Source of the DNA: Hetaerina americana
Taxonomy: Eukaryota > Arthropoda > Insecta > Odonata > Calopterygidae
Direction: 5' to 3'
DNA length: 64,000 nt
NCBI GenBank assembly: GCA_022747635.1
Contig: JAKTNV010000009.1
Span: 63,606,677-63,670,676 of the forward strand
Both the position numbers and the translations under genes were made by a program. Under the pieces are notes generated by a model, which was not told the origin of the DNA, made no database searches, and was given only the letters and a program-made list of their open reading frames with translations. This document shows, piece by piece, positions 50,301 through 63,090 of this stretch. Numbering within the stretch: the stretch's first letter is position 1; the number at the start of each line of letters is the position of its first letter.

Positions 50301-50943
50301 TATGTTATCTTGATCCACATTTCTACCGAATGAGAAATAAACCTCATTTAGTATCAGTTAAACACTGTCGTCCCAATTCAAACTCGTTAGTTTCAATCTT
50401 GCAGCTAGTAATTACCAAAGAATTGATGAATTTGCAATATTAAGGCAAAAAAATATTAAGGCTATGCTATCGAGGAAAAATTAAAATATACACCACATTC
50501 CTTGAGTGTAATTTTAAGAGAGATTTAAGGAAAGAAAAAAATTTCCGGAGTAAAATTAATCAACAATAATACACAACAAAAGGACTGAGAAAAATGTCGA
50601 TGAAATCAAGACAGAGAAAGACATAGGAGGAGTGAGACGGAGCGAGGGAAGTATGGAAGATATGACTCGAAAATTGGCTCTTTACTCTTGCAACACTCGG
50701 AAAATGTTCTCCTCCTTTTTCTTGCTATTCCCAGGACACATTCCAGGAGTGATGTAAGAATTTAGGAAGTGAGAGATGGGCGGAGGAGGGGAGGAGATAG
50801 AGGAATAGGAGGTAGCAATGGGGTAGGGAAAATGGGTGGAGAGGAACAGCGAGAAAAATGAGATAAAATGCGGAAACAATAAAGATGTTACTCTTCCCCA
50901 GGGGGGGAGTGTAACGCGGCGGAAAGGCCGAGAGGATTAGAGA

Positions 50944-50946
<3 letters not shown>
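47351..50946. other. AT-rich intergenic sequence
   Basis: Nothing recognised. Confidence 0.4.
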
Positions 50947-51010
<64 letters not shown>

Positions 51011-51041
51011 TATGTGTGTGTGTATATATATATATATATAT
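50947..51041. repeat. (TA)n microsatellite with TG interruption
   Basis: TA tract with GTGTGTGTG at 51013-51022. Confidence 0.95.
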
Positions 51042-51899
51042 GCGACCCTACAATTATTTTCTCGTACGTTTTTGTAAGTGAAACGACTGCGTAGTAAATA
51101 TATGAAAGATTTTCTCCTAAAGTCATTTCCCCGCGCAAAATTAAGCAACGAACAAATAATTATTTTTCTTGGATAAAAATAAAAAAGAGAAGAGAGATAG
51201 AGGCAAATTTCTTCAGTTAACGACACCTGAGGTTGGCATAACGAATAAGAGGAAGATAGCATGTACGCAATTCACCTTTATTCAAAATTTCAGGGACGAA
51301 GTTTATTATCTATAAAAAAAGGGTAATTCCTTCTAGTAGACATATCTTGAAATGGATTTTTTTTACGATTCTCTCACAGAAAAAAAACCTACTTTGTTAT
51401 CGCAAAAAAAATTATACTCGAGAGAATGTTTAACTATAAACTGAGTCAAATTTCGACGCCTCACAAAAGTTTTCCTGACCCACATTTTTCTCCAAATGCG
51501 GTAAAAGTTGAATAGAACATCGATGTTGCGAAAATGCAGAAATGAGGTGGAAGCTCAATTTTTTTGGCCAAGAGAATAAAAAAGTTATACCTGAAAGGTA
51601 GACGGAGGCCTAAGGGAAAATTAAGTTAGGCTAGTGTCATTCCTTTCGGTCAGAAAGCATTTGTGATAAAAAGCCTTTTCTTTTGTAGCTTGAAAGATAG
51701 GCACGTTCGTACACACGAATGATGTGACAAGAGTGCCCATAACAATATAATTTACTTAATTCTTGTGCATAAAACGTATTTGAATGTTGTTACCCAATTT
51801 TATAATGTATTTTTGGTGCAAGTTTTATTGGTTTTACTCCTGTATTACGTCAGTGGAAGCTCGGCTAGTTTGACGTCGGCAGCAAGTCGATTCATCTTC
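51042..51899. other. AT-rich intergenic sequence
   Basis: Nothing recognised. Confidence 0.4.
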
Positions 51900-52300
51900 A
51901 ATTTGCATACGCCTGCGCCTGGTAATTAAGAACGCTTCCCATAAAGCTGTTTCTTTACATTGAGGAACCGGGACAAGAGTCACATGAGGCCAGGTCTGGA
52001 CAATTGGGAGCGTTAGAAACGAACCTCACATTGATTTTTGTGACATATTCAACAACAGCATTTTCGGTGTTAGGATGATAAGTCGTGCAAAATTTCAGTG
52101 AAACAACCATTCCGTCTCTTTTAAAAGTGGCCTTTTGCGAATGATATGGCCTTAGAGAATTTTCAGCGTATCCCTGTAGCATGATCGAGTCAGGCTTGTG
52201 AGTGCTGGTACAACATGCTGATATACCCTTCCACGAACGTCGAAAAATAATATGTCCAGGCCAGCCGAGGCCAGGCTCGCTTGGTATTGATGATCCCTGC
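51900..52300 (-). pseudogene. Mariner-family transposase relic, frameshifted
   Basis: The minus strand, moving between frames, gives IIFFDVRGRVYQHVVP (the FFDxxGxVHHEFVP motif). It continues with IIRKRPLLKETEWLFH followed by a stop where the catalytic HHDNAPAH should be. In a shifted frame NAVVEYVTKINVRFVSNAP then NCPDLASCDS matches SVREFLAK and the YSPDLAPCDF signature. LNVKKQLYGKRS follows near 51945. The N-terminal half is absent, and the frameshift plus stop show it is dead. It differs from the relics at 26140 and 30447. Confidence 0.75.
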
Positions 52301-54101
52301 TATTGGGAAAAGTGAGGATTAGTTAGAGAAAATGCCAGAATATCCCAATCCGGTTCATTTCAAACCGTTTTCCAAAGTTTAAAACAAAAAATAAGCGGCA
52401 GTTATGAAATATATCACCATACTATAATATATTCAAATTAATCAAGAACAAATTTGAGAAATTAGATGGAAAGCTCCTATTTAATTCTCGAAGAAGAAGC
52501 GGTCGTGTATTAGAGATTCGGGCACATAAATGCTACCCTTGATTGCAAATAGTCTTTATAATATTGATACAAAATACAAACAGAAGATGAAATCCAAAAG
52601 TAGATACCATTTCAAAATCCCGTATTTAAATATAAAGCAAGGGTTGTTGGCGCTTTCGATAATAGGCAAAGATGCAGAAAGATAAAACTGAGGTGATACA
52701 TCGAAGGAAGGTTAAATCGTTCAGATAAGGATAAGTTTTAAATTAAAAAAAATGCATTCAAGAAATCGAGAATCTAAGAAATGGTATCCATTTACAAGAA
52801 GAAGGGACGCCAACTATTCAATTGGTAGCATAGGCAAAATAGCACATTGCCAGCGCATTTATAAAACATTGGAACCATCACGCATAGCATTTAAATAAAG
52901 TGAGAGAAACATGATGCTGATATATGCAATGAAAAGATGAGTCAGTAGGTGGAACTTTTTCAGAATGCCAATTAGAAAATACCCAATTCCTGAGAATAAA
53001 GAACTAATTTGAAAATTACTGGCCTATTTTTTATTTGCATATTGCGTACCTTTGATAAACCATGATTAATATATAGTAACAGTGAAGTGAGTGTGAAGTA
53101 AATAAAAGTGAAAAAACAGAAACTTTGTTCTTTCATATCAAAAAAGCTTTGATAATTTACCTTCATAAATGGTTTCAAGTTAACGTATACAGGAGGTAAT
53201 GGAAAAAGTCGAAAAACTCCTCGTGGACTTTCGGTAAGGTTTGAGGATTAATGGTAAATACTACAGTAACTAAAAGGAACATGTATGAAGTAGCGGAAAC
53301 TTTACAGGCTGGATGGTATAAACCTTTGAGGAACGGATATGTCCCACTGTGTTCCTGACTGAGAATTTCAACGGGAATTTCAAGGTAATATTTATGTTAG
53401 ACGAGTGAAGAAGAGGCAGTCAGATATAGATATCAGATAAAGATGTCAGGAATATGTGTAATAATTTGATTGATGCGTGGTGTAAAATTATATGTAAGAG
53501 CTTAATTTTTTTTAATTATCTTATTTTCTTGCTGATTGATTGATGTTAACGAGATGGGAATTTTCTTACTTTGAAAAAGAAATTTGTGTTTTGAAGTTCC
53601 CTTTAAGCGTACTTTTGTTTAATGACCGATTTTACCTTTGTGATTATTTGGGACTTGTGTACCACCTGACACTGTCTATCATCACATGTGGATTTTAATA
53701 AAATAAATTACGAACGACCTCTAAAAAAATACAGAAAAATCCCACTGAAACAATAAATAAGCAGACCTGAAGAAAAGTTGAATGATTCTTTCTCATACCA
53801 AAATCGAGTGGCAGTATACGTTTCGTTTGTGATCTATCTCCCTCAACGAAGTTCTACATCACTCCTAAGTTTTCTCCCCTCGGCCCTGCTAAGGGAATTG
53901 ACTAAATCCGGCGCAATAGTTATCTAATTAAAATTGATCTGGGATATTGGATCTTTCACCAGTTCCAAGTACACAATGCACACTGCAAATTCTATGGATG
54001 GAACAAAATTCGTGCAGATGAACTTTATGTTAACTGGGATTGGGAATATTTGAACATTTTGATAATAAGGTTCCAAAGTTTGAATCAATATATGCATGTG
54101 A
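52301..54101. other. AT-rich intergenic sequence
   Basis: Nothing recognised. Confidence 0.4.
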
Positions 54102-54110
54102 TTATGATAT

Positions 54111-54377
54111 TGCGGTAGTCCAGCGGTAGAGCGTTGGACTACTGACCGAAGGGTCCGGGTTGAATTCTCGGGGAAGCTTCTTTGGGCACCCTCAGCTCCA
54201 CCCTAGCTATGTGCTTTTCGGGTCTAGATCTTCCTGAGAAACTATAACCGGCACAAGGAAAGGAATTGGCCCTCCTACCTTAATGTGTTTTTCTTGCACG
54301 CCGTCTGGCTTAGTCCTGGGTGTAATCTATCATCACCGCCCAGACCGACCTTCGGGTTGATCATTATGTTTATGGTT
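54111..54377 (+). mobile_element. tRNA-derived SINE with 9-bp target-site duplication
   Basis: The tRNA-like head has A box TAGTCCAGCGGTAGAGCG (54117-54134) and B box GGGTTGAATTC (54157-54167). A GC-richer body follows (CACCCTCAGCTCCACC, CGCCCAGACCGACC, TTCGGGTTGATCATTATG). The direct repeat TTATGATAT flanks it at 54102-54110 and 54378-54386. It would be Pol III-transcribed and moved by a LINE in trans. Confidence 0.85.
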
Positions 54378-54386
54378 TTATGATAT

Positions 54387-55978
54387 ATTTAGAGATAGCA
54401 TACAGTTGAAAGTTAATTAAATACATTAGGAGAGCAAAATATAATGAATTTAGCGAATTGGAACATGCAATTATAACGCACTTCATTTGAAAACGGTCAC
54501 ATCGCGTTTGAGACGGCTGCCTCGTTATAATCCATTGAGATTTGGAAATCGTGAGCCCGTAAAATCAAAATAAGGTTTGTACCTTACTATATGTTATCCA
54601 AGAATGTCGTCCTGTGACGTACTGGTCGATAGTTAAAGGCGGAACATGTTTATATTCCCGTGAAAATCGACTTATTTTATATTTGAGTGAATATTTTGGC
54701 AGGATGCAGACGATATCGGAGTTTCTATAGATGAATGTAATATAGGGATATGTAATAATATAGAGATTAGAAAGAAAGAGATGACAGAGTGAGTTTGGCC
54801 ATTAATTTACAGAAAAACTTTAAAGAATACCATTTGATCCAATAAATAAGCCACGACGCAAGTATTTACAGAGGCGCAATAGTAGGGAAATATATGTTTG
54901 AATCAAATAATTAGGCATGCTTAGGCGATGGCGATGATGACAACTGTTTGAATGGAAAATGAAAATATTACCCTCACTACTTAGATTACACCTGCGCATG
55001 ATGTAAACGGTATCTATTTGCAAGCACACATGCATGTAAGTATACGTATCCCTTGATACAGTGAATCATATTGAGCAGGTTTAAAACTCACAATTTAATT
55101 CCAGTATGCCGCAATCAGGAATTTTTTTTCTATAAATGATCTATTTTTTGTTTTTCTCCCCAAACTGCTTGAAAATAAACAGTACTTTCAAAAGTGACTT
55201 CACATGGGTCATGCCAATCTTCTGAGAAGCAACTTCCCAAGTTAGTTCAGAGAATATTTGTATTGGAATCAGTACGAAGGACTTCCCGGATGTTTCTACA
55301 TCATTAGTAAAATTATTAGCACCAACCAATCGATATTTAAATCATGTTCAGAGCCCTATCATTGGGATGAGATTTGCCGAATATTTGTGGTGACTGAAAA
55401 TTCTATCCAACTTAATACTGATAAATTTGTACTCTTTCTCATAAATTTCTGATTATTCGTGACGAAACTTTCTAAAGTGTAACTATTAGGTTTAACAGAA
55501 GGTATGCTTTCCTTCAAATTTGATTCCTCTTAGGCCTTTCTACCAAACTGCTTTATTCCGTAGAGTATTCTCTGACTCGTCGGATTTTGGAGCATGGAGA
55601 CATGTCATTCGAGATAATAACGAAAGAAGTTGAATAAATGTTACAAGTACTTTGAATCTCATCGTAACAAATCAAGATATGTGCATTCTGTGTAGACTTT
55701 GGTAATGAAAAACATATTTATGTTTTAAAATATTTTTTTCGCCAATTTCCCATAACCAAAAAAACATTCACTTGTGCATCTAATAGACAAATTTTAAAAA
55801 AACTTCAGTCCTATCAGGCGTAAATGACGTCAGGTGCGTATTAATTAAGATCGTGATATCTTCTGAATTTTTTCAAAGCAGGGAGCCTTATAATTCAATG
55901 ATATTACATCCAACTACGACCATTTTGGTGTCATTATAATAACATAATTTGTTCCCATTCATCGGTATTGTTTAATAT
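54387..55978. other. AT-rich intergenic sequence
   Basis: No supported gene. It lies downstream of the candidate gene at 55979-56341; ATTAAA (minus strand, about 55970) could serve as a polyadenylation signal. I found no convincing second exon here. Confidence 0.35.
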
Positions 55979-56341
55979 TTAAGTATACCGTGTGGAGTCA
56001 AAAAATGTTTCGAGTGGTTTCTTGGATTTTGCAATGTTCCTCTTCGCAGCATTCAAAAAATGCGGTTTTGTGGCTACTAAATCCTCAGGTGCAAGCCGGT
56101 TCAACAAATCAAGTTGGAAGTGCGTCGTTGGCACTCTTGTATTAACAGTGTGCTCATTCATGTTTACTAAATCGGTCTTTTTCCACACAGCCGCTGCGGC
56201 GCACCGTGTCGAGATATTTGCGCTCAAATACGATGCCGAGCACGATTTCACCACAAAATATGAAGTTCCCTCCATAACATGCGCATGTGACTTCACAAGA
56301 GTGGATGCTAGGAACAAAAATAGTATGGTACGAAACTTCAT
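55979..56341 (-). CDS. Putative secreted protein, 120 residues, unknown family
   Basis: I chose the Met at 56341, not the upstream in-frame Met at 56437. It sits in a good animal start context (TCACCATGAAG) and begins MKFRTILFLFLASTLVKSHA, a textbook secretory signal peptide with predicted cleavage near residue 20. The mature part is about 100 residues with two Cys (about residues 34 and 47), little hydrophobicity and a basic stretch before the C-terminus (AAKRNIAKSKKPLE). Codons use more G/C at third positions than the flanking DNA. The frame ends at TAA within CACGGTATACTTAA, where GTATAC could also be a splice donor, so this may be a first exon. No Cys pattern or motif matches a family I know (odorant-binding, Osiris, antimicrobial). 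A small, lineage-restricted secreted protein is the best reading; a chance frame is possible but less likely given the signal peptide plus start context. Confidence 0.45.
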   Translation of the reverse strand: MKFRTILFLFLASTLVKSHAHVMEGTSYFVVKSCSASYLSANISTRCAAAAVWKKTDLVNMNEHTVNTRVPTTHFQLDLLNRLAPEDLVATKPHFLNAAKRNIAKSKKPLETFFDSTRYT

Positions 56342-56410
56342 GGTGATTTTTTGACAGTTAAATTCCTCCATATTCGCCATATAGCTCCAGAGTGCGGCCA
56401 TAAATTCTAC

Positions 56411-56445
56411 ACTGTAGTGCTTATAATATGCAAACATATATCTTA
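56411..56445 (-). promoter_or_regulatory. Possible core promoter of the putative secreted-protein gene
   Basis: On the minus strand a TATA-like GATATATG (about 56441-56435) precedes an arthropod-initiator-like ACAGT (A at 56413) by about 27 nt. This would give a 5' UTR of about 70 nt before the start codon. Such matches are frequent in AT-rich DNA, so this is only suggestive. Confidence 0.2.
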
Positions 56446-58019
56446 AAGCCGCAACGGTATTTATTCTCCAATTGACAGCTTACTTTCTCCATAGGGTGGA
56501 GTTGAGGGTAAGCATAGCATTCACAAAAGAATATACAACGAGGATCCATGGTGGTAGGGGTTTGGAGTTCCCATGAACATGCCTCCGCCGATTTCCCAAT
56601 GGTGTCCGTGGGCGTGCGCGAGTTTGTCCACGTTCGCGCCTGAATAGCTGGGCGTGCGTTCGCGTGTGTTTCCCGTGCAAACGTTACTGTTTGCTTGTTT
56701 GGATGTGCGTGTCTGCATTCATGTGTAATTTTGCACACGATTTGGAGTATGTTGGCATAATGCCTCAAAAATCAAATAAACTGAGCGAGAAGCAATTTCA
56801 TATTTATTTTTTTGTCATATTTTAATGACTCCCTTAATTTTTGCCTAAAACTGCGTGAGTGGAAGTGCACATTTCCGGGGGATAAATTTACATTCCTATC
56901 TATTGCTAAGCTAATAATTCTAAGTCGGTATTAAATTAAGTTAAATATAAATAAATAGTCCTCTTGGGTCTGAAGAAATGATGCTATGGAATTAAATAAC
57001 ATTCTTATTGACACTAATTCTGTTGGTGATATTGTAAGGAAAATACTATATTTTCAGTGGGGGTGTTATCTTTAAGACTTTCTCTGGTTTGGCCATTTAT
57101 CTAAAGGGCCCTTCCAAAGGATAAGATCGAAAAGGGACATTTTCTGCAAACGAAATGCTATTGAACTTAAAAAGATAAAGGATACAGTTGTTTAGACAAA
57201 CAATGTGTGAAGATGAATCTACATGATTCGTGCACTTCCCTCTAATCGCCGATAAATTCTATGATAGACCTAATGTAAAAACTAAATGGATAAATTTAGT
57301 GTTTGATAGTGATATTAATTTAAAAAAAAGAGTAAATTAAGATATTTTACCGTCTTTTACGCTATGTTATTATTATAACGATTATTGGGCAGAATATACT
57401 CGTAATCTACAAATACAAAACCCCCGCTCCTCAAATCATGGCATATCACTGAAGAGTAACGCTTAGCGTTCCAAAATTATTTTTTAATCGCGTATGAGGG
57501 AGACTTGAGGACTCAATACTGGATTAAGCTCACTACAATGGTGCAACTTTAAATATGGTATTGAGTTTCTATCTCCCTTTTACAGCATTCTCTCTCCATT
57601 TTCAATGCTAATATATCCTAACAAGATCCTGAGAACACCCTTTAACCGTATTCCTTAAGTGAACACAACTGGGAAAGGTATATATTTACTTTTACTCTTT
57701 GGTTGTGAAATTCTTTGCTGATAATGTTTAAACCAAAACTAGTTTAAGAAAGACTTGTCTGTAAAGGAATTATTTGTTGAAAGTTTTTTGTCCTCGGCGG
57801 TAGCAAAACTGACGTCATCAATGAACCAACGGATGGCGTGAGGGCACGGTAACTCCTGCACTGTTGGGCATGGCTTCCGTGTGATGGTTTCTCTATGTAT
57901 GGTTGACAAATATTAATTAATTTATATTATATTTATGAGAAAATAAAATAATTTGAATTTTTATACAATATTAACCGCAATGAGCAACTACTAGCTTAAA
58001 GGTACAAGCTTTAAGACCT
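56446..58019. other. Intergenic sequence
   Basis: Includes a relatively GC-rich stretch (56560-56720) upstream of the candidate gene with overlapping minus frames, and a GC-richer patch at 57790-57900. Nothing identified. Confidence 0.35.
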
Positions 58020-58400
58020 TTTCGGGTATATTAGATCAAAAATGTTGAAAAAAGAAGTGACTAATTAATGTAGGGAATTTGAGGTGAACGTCAATAAGAG
58101 GGACTCGCATAAATCCTTATCTTTACCTCCATTTATAAAACTGTACGAATCCCAATCTACTGTGGGAACATTAAAATCACGACTGATAATTACTCTATGC
58201 TCATTTTTGTGGGATGTAAAGCTTTTTATCTACCTTTCTAGATCTAGTATTGAATTAACGCCAGCATGGGGCGGTCTATAATACGCACAGACATATATTC
58301 TTTTCGCACTGGGTATTTTTACTGAGCACCAGACACTTTCTATACAGCTATCAGGAAATAACTCGGCTATACTAACGCAAGAGATTTTGATGTTTTTGGT
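58020..58400 (-). pseudogene. Non-LTR retrotransposon EEP-endonuclease fragment
   Basis: The minus strand reads ESVWCSVKIPSAKRIYVC, then AYYRPPHAGVNSILDLE and, after a stop, NEHRVIISRDFNVPTVDW, then LVTSFFNIFDLIY. These match the VYRPP, GDFNxPxxxW and LDLxF motifs of the apurinic-type endonuclease domain of CR1/Jockey-like LINEs. RDFN replaces GDFN and stop codons occur. RT sequences are not found next to it. It is a separate element from the RTE-like fragments. Confidence 0.8.
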
Positions 58401-60089
58401 TTATGCATTAAAATTCGGAAGAACCCTTACTATCATGTATACTACTGAGACAAAATATACTAATTTTATGAATTTGAATAGGAACTTCATATATTCCGTG
58501 GCAGCAAGGAGGTTTCACGTCTTCATGCGGGGAAATGAGTAATAGTAAAGGTAATGCGTGCTCGCTTGGAAAAAAACGGCTTCCTACCCTAAGGAGAATG
58601 ATAGTTAATGCGGATTTCGGAATGCTCATAAACCCAAATAGAGGATACCATTTTTTTTAATTCGTCCCCATGGTTCTGCCTGTACTAATTCTAATGATGG
58701 TATGTACATTAAATAAATGAATCGAAATTAATATTTTGGTACGTGAATTACCATAGCGCCCATTAAAAAAGAGGTCCATTGGAAATATTGAAAATATTCG
58801 ATAGGGAGTTTTACGATTGAAATTCGGTGGCACGTTCATTTAGTTATTTGATGAGTTCTTTTTTAAACGGTATTCATTGATCATTTTGAGCATTTTACTA
58901 ATCTATCACCCAGAGGAAACCATGAAAGAAATCAGTTAAAGCAGACGCACCAGATCATCCACTAACCCGGTCCATAAAATCATGAATATTACAAAGATGA
59001 AATGGTGTATTTAGGTTCAGAACACATTCAAAGTAATGTCTTGATATAGTTCATGCAGAGTTTATGCATAGAAAATTCTATTTAAAATACCATACGGTTC
59101 TTTTTGGGTCGTTGATTTATAATGAACTATCAAATTTTTTTCTCAAAAAGTATTGAAATTTAGAAATCCTACTTTGGGGTTAGAAATCCTTTTGGGGTTT
59201 TGGGGTTACTCAGACTTGGATTGTCATTTTTTCACAATATAAGAGTGGTAATTCCTAAACTACACGTGGAACATTTTTTCTATCGGCCGCTTAATGCCAG
59301 TTCAATAGTTGGTGATGTTTTGAATTCGCAAAATTGACGTGCGTTCTCAATTCATTTCAATATTGGCGACTATGCTAAATTTGCGCTTTTCTATCAGCAA
59401 AATGAATCCAATTATCTACTTGGAATATGGTGCGACATCCTAATACGAAAATGGGAAACGAGTATTACTCCATTTACGTAATTCGTTTCGGAAAACATAA
59501 ATATTCATTTCATGGTGATGGTAAAACACAGCGGAGGGTTGTCGGCAGTACTGAAAAAGACTCCGATCATTTTAATTAAATGCCATCGAAAAATCAATAA
59601 TTAGTTGAAATTTCATCATTATTAAAAAACTAAACACATGAGAAATGATTATTCTCTTGAACAAAATATTTTTAATCTTGCTCATGAATTTTACTGTAGC
59701 TTCCTAAAAATCGAAAAAAATAATCAACAATTTATTAATTAACTTTACAATACTCAGGTCTTGAATATGCTTTGTGGTGCACTGTCCCTGTTCAGGGTCT
59801 ATAAAAGTTTTATTCACAAGGTATTATGATAGCTATTTCCTGTTATTACTTAAAATATATTATATAATCAATATGGGAAATGTTTACTAGTGCATTATAT
59901 TCACCACCGCAATCTCTTTAGATGCTCGACATTGGTAGATTAAAAATTCCATATGTCATCTCATCTCTTAATTGGAATTAAATACTCCTTAAAAGGTAAA
60001 TAACTGGAAAATACTCCTGGAAATATGGTAAATGAGTATATCGCCATCACCGGTTTTAATAAAAGCGTACTTTTCAATTAGATTTCCTT

Positions 60090-60092
<3 letters not shown>
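58401..60092. other. AT-rich intergenic sequence
   Basis: The LINE endonuclease may extend to about 58630 but is not readable. Otherwise nothing recognised. Confidence 0.4.
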
Positions 60093-60096
<4 letters not shown>

Positions 60097-60155
<59 letters not shown>

Positions 60156-60181
60156 TATTTATTTATTTTATTTATTTATTA

Positions 60182-60228
<47 letters not shown>

Positions 60229-60278
60229 GTATATATATATGTGTGTGTGTGTGTGTGTGCGTGTGTGTAGATATACAT
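60097..60278. repeat. (TA)n / (TTTA)n / (GT)n compound microsatellite
   Basis: TA run, then TTATTTATTTAT repeats (about 60151-60180), a second TA run and GTGTGT to 60268. Confidence 0.95.
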
Positions 60279-60519
60279 AAAAGTTTTGTGTGAAAGTCTT
60301 TCGGATGTGAATAATAATGTACACAATGATATCATTAGCGAACAAAAATACACAACAATTAGGAAGACAATTTGTTGCTGTTTCTCATCCGTTCCTTATC
60401 TCCATTGAGAAATTCAGTATCACCACCGACAATTCGTAATACGTATGAGTCTTTTTTTGTGTGTTTCTGTGTTTTTTCTGTTCGGTAGTACTATCTAGGT
60501 GTACATTAGATATATATTT

Positions 60520-61186
60520 CTGAGTAAATGGAAAATTCTGTGCGATAGATATGGGGTGAGAATCAACACAACCAAATCAAAGATAATGCAATTTCCAAGA
60601 AAGATAAAAGATAACGAGAAAATAGGAGGACTAATACTAGAGCAGGTGAAAGAGTTCACTTATCTCTGATGCTTTCTGGGCCAAAGTAGTGAACGTAGTA
60701 GAGACGTAAGGAGAAGATTTGAGCAAGGAAAAGAGGCTACCACAAGGAGGAGGGAATTGATGACAGAGACATTGAGTATGAATACTAAGGAAAGGCTCAT
60801 TAAAACTTTGATGTGTAGGGTAGTTATGTACGACAAGTAAACATGGTCACTATAGTACGATAATAGACGTGGATTGGAGGCTTTTGAGACGTGGGTGTGG
60901 AGAAGGATGGAGAAGGCGAAATGGACCGAAAGTGAAACAAATGAGAAAGTGCTAGGTATGGTGAGCGAGGATAGGAATTTGTTGGGATAAATCATAAGGA
61001 GGCAGGAAAAATGGATGAAAGGCGTATTGATCGGCAGTAGGATGTTGAATACCGTGACAGAGGGGAGAATTTTAGGCAAGAGAGGAAAGGGTAGGAATAA
61101 TATGGGGGTGTTGGACGGGTTGAAATGTGGAAAGAAGTACAAAGAAATGAAGAGGGACTCGTAGAGTGGGATGTTTGGTTTTGTTT
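60520..61186 (+). pseudogene. 3' part of an RTE/BovB-like LINE reverse transcriptase
   Basis: The plus strand reads CDRYGVRINTTKSKIM, LEQVKEFTYL, then a stop. It continues with ERSRDVRRRFEQGKEATTRR, LSMNTKERLIKTLMCRVVMY, RRGLEAFETWVWRRMEKAKW and NEKVLGMVSEDRNLLG, then GRILGKRGKGRNNMGVLDGL and, near 61170, MKRDS-stop. This is the thumb and C-terminal region typical of these LINEs, collinear with the C-terminal half of 13602-15745 but from a different copy. Several in-frame stops make it dead. The catalytic palm is absent (5'-truncated at about 60520). The 182-codon minus frame (60660-61208) is its antisense shadow. Confidence 0.9.
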
Positions 61187-62300
61187 TGCTTGTATATATC
61201 CTATGCATGAATTCCCACTCTTTATTTCAACATAGATCAAATGATCAGATTTCACCTGTACGGCACATTTCTACATTTCCTTACTGAATTGAATCAAGTA
61301 TTACAATTTTGAAGCCTTTGATCCATTTATTTCTAAAGAATACGCCATAGTATCGTATGAATGGAAACAGAAAATGATATTATCCATACATTTTTTACAC
61401 GGCCAAATATTTATAGTAAATAACAATTAATTAGTTAACATACTTTTTTAATTACGGAGCGAAAAAAAATGTGGAGAATTTTAATGTGATAAGCTAAATT
61501 GAGACAACTTTTGAATCTCTTGTTTAAACTGATCTCGAAGTTTTCAGATTCAATATATTGGCCAAATTAACAACCGGAAGAAATGGTGATGATACATCTG
61601 AATAATTTCCGGATGATGTTTTGCCAATGGCAAGTGCGACAACTAAGGGCACTGAGAAAGAACTGAAAACAAAAAATGCGATCACGTTGAAGTAAGTAGT
61701 AGAAATAAAAACGAAATTAATGTAAAAAGACGGTTATATCCATTAAATGAACAGTTAAGAAAGACTAGAAGAAGAGTAAATATTATATATTGATTTAACC
61801 ATAAAATCTCCTGGTGGCCGTTAAAGATTTTATTGAACTGGAAATAAAATAACTTATTCTATAATAAATATCCCTATCAATATTCACAAGCAGTGATTTC
61901 ATTTTGGTAATGATACAATGCCGCAGAGTGCAGACCGATCGTTTGGAGTGTTAGGTAAGCAAAGAAAATATTCTGTAGTTCTTAGTAACATTTCCCTAAG
62001 TTCTTAGCGACATACTTGTTTCATGAAGTGACAAAACATTTAATATTTTTAAAGATCTTATGACATTAAAAATTTGTTATTATCTTTTTATGAATATGTA
62101 TTCAATGTGATTGCAAAATGAAATGGCTACATAAGGTATATTTTCCAACCCGAGTGTAATTTTATTTCTTATTCAAATTTCAACCAGTGTTCTACTTATA
62201 TCAACTTATGACACACGCTCCAAACACAAATATCTAAACGGATGCTCTAAAAACAAACACACAGTATTTCATTAATCCAACTAATTAATATATCTTGTAC
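61187..62300. other. AT-rich intergenic sequence
   Basis: Nothing recognised. Confidence 0.4.
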
Positions 62301-62301
62301 A

Positions 62302-62368
62302 TACATATCTGGTACATATTAGGAGGTACATATCTGGTTCATACATATCTGGTTAATACATACCTGGT
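62302..62368. repeat. Imperfect short repeats of TACATATCTGGT
   Basis: Four copies of the 12-mer, or one-base variants, at 62302, 62327, 62342 and 62357. Confidence 0.7.
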
Positions 62369-63034
62369 ACATATTATGGTACTTAACCAATCATGCTAAA
62401 AATGTTAAGGAAAATACTCCAAGGAATATCAAGATGCCTGACAAAAAGTCGTCTGGAAAATTAATCATTTTAACAGGAGCGACAAAGCTTAGAAAATTCG
62501 GAAATATATATTTAAAATACGTTTAAAATGTCATATCTTAATTATAATGCAGAAATATATCAGCTTTCTTTGTTCAGTCGATTATATGTCGGAAAACGTA
62601 ATTAATAGGAAATGATAAAAAGGTAGTAAATGATATTTTAGCTGTACGTATTTCGCTTTATTCTAACGTAAACTGAGAATTTTTCGTCCAAAATATTAAT
62701 CATAGCATTATTAAGCATTGCAAAATAAGTCTAATTATAAAAATATATCGAGTAAAAATCCTGAGTTGTATTACCTAGATTTATAAGATCAATTTTCACT
62801 ATTGGCATTGCTAAATTTATTTGTAAATTTCATCTCATTCCATTTATTGAATACCATACGTGTCAAATCATATCTCATTGCATGCAAAAACCCCAAAAAT
62901 GATATCACATTTCCTCGTATAATCTTTCATCTACTAAAACTGATATATGCATGTTACTTAAAACTGATATATGCAAATTTACTGAAATAACATTCGCAAT
63001 CACTACAATAGGAGAATATCGAAATATAAAGGGA
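62369..63034. other. AT-rich intergenic sequence
   Basis: AAAACTGATATATGCA occurs twice about 26 bp apart (62937 and 62960 region). No gene. Confidence 0.4.
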
Positions 63035-63090
63035 GCATTAACATATTGCTATAATTTAATAAGCATTAACATATTGCTATAATTTAATAA
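63035..63090. repeat. Exact 28-bp tandem duplication
   Basis: The 28-bp unit beginning GCATTAACATATTGCTATAA is present twice without change (63035-63062 and 63063-63090), followed by a partial GCATT. It is recent. Confidence 0.9.

Noticed and set aside
60660..61208. 182-codon minus-strand frame
   Set aside because: Exact antisense of the LINE reverse-transcriptase fragment on the plus strand.
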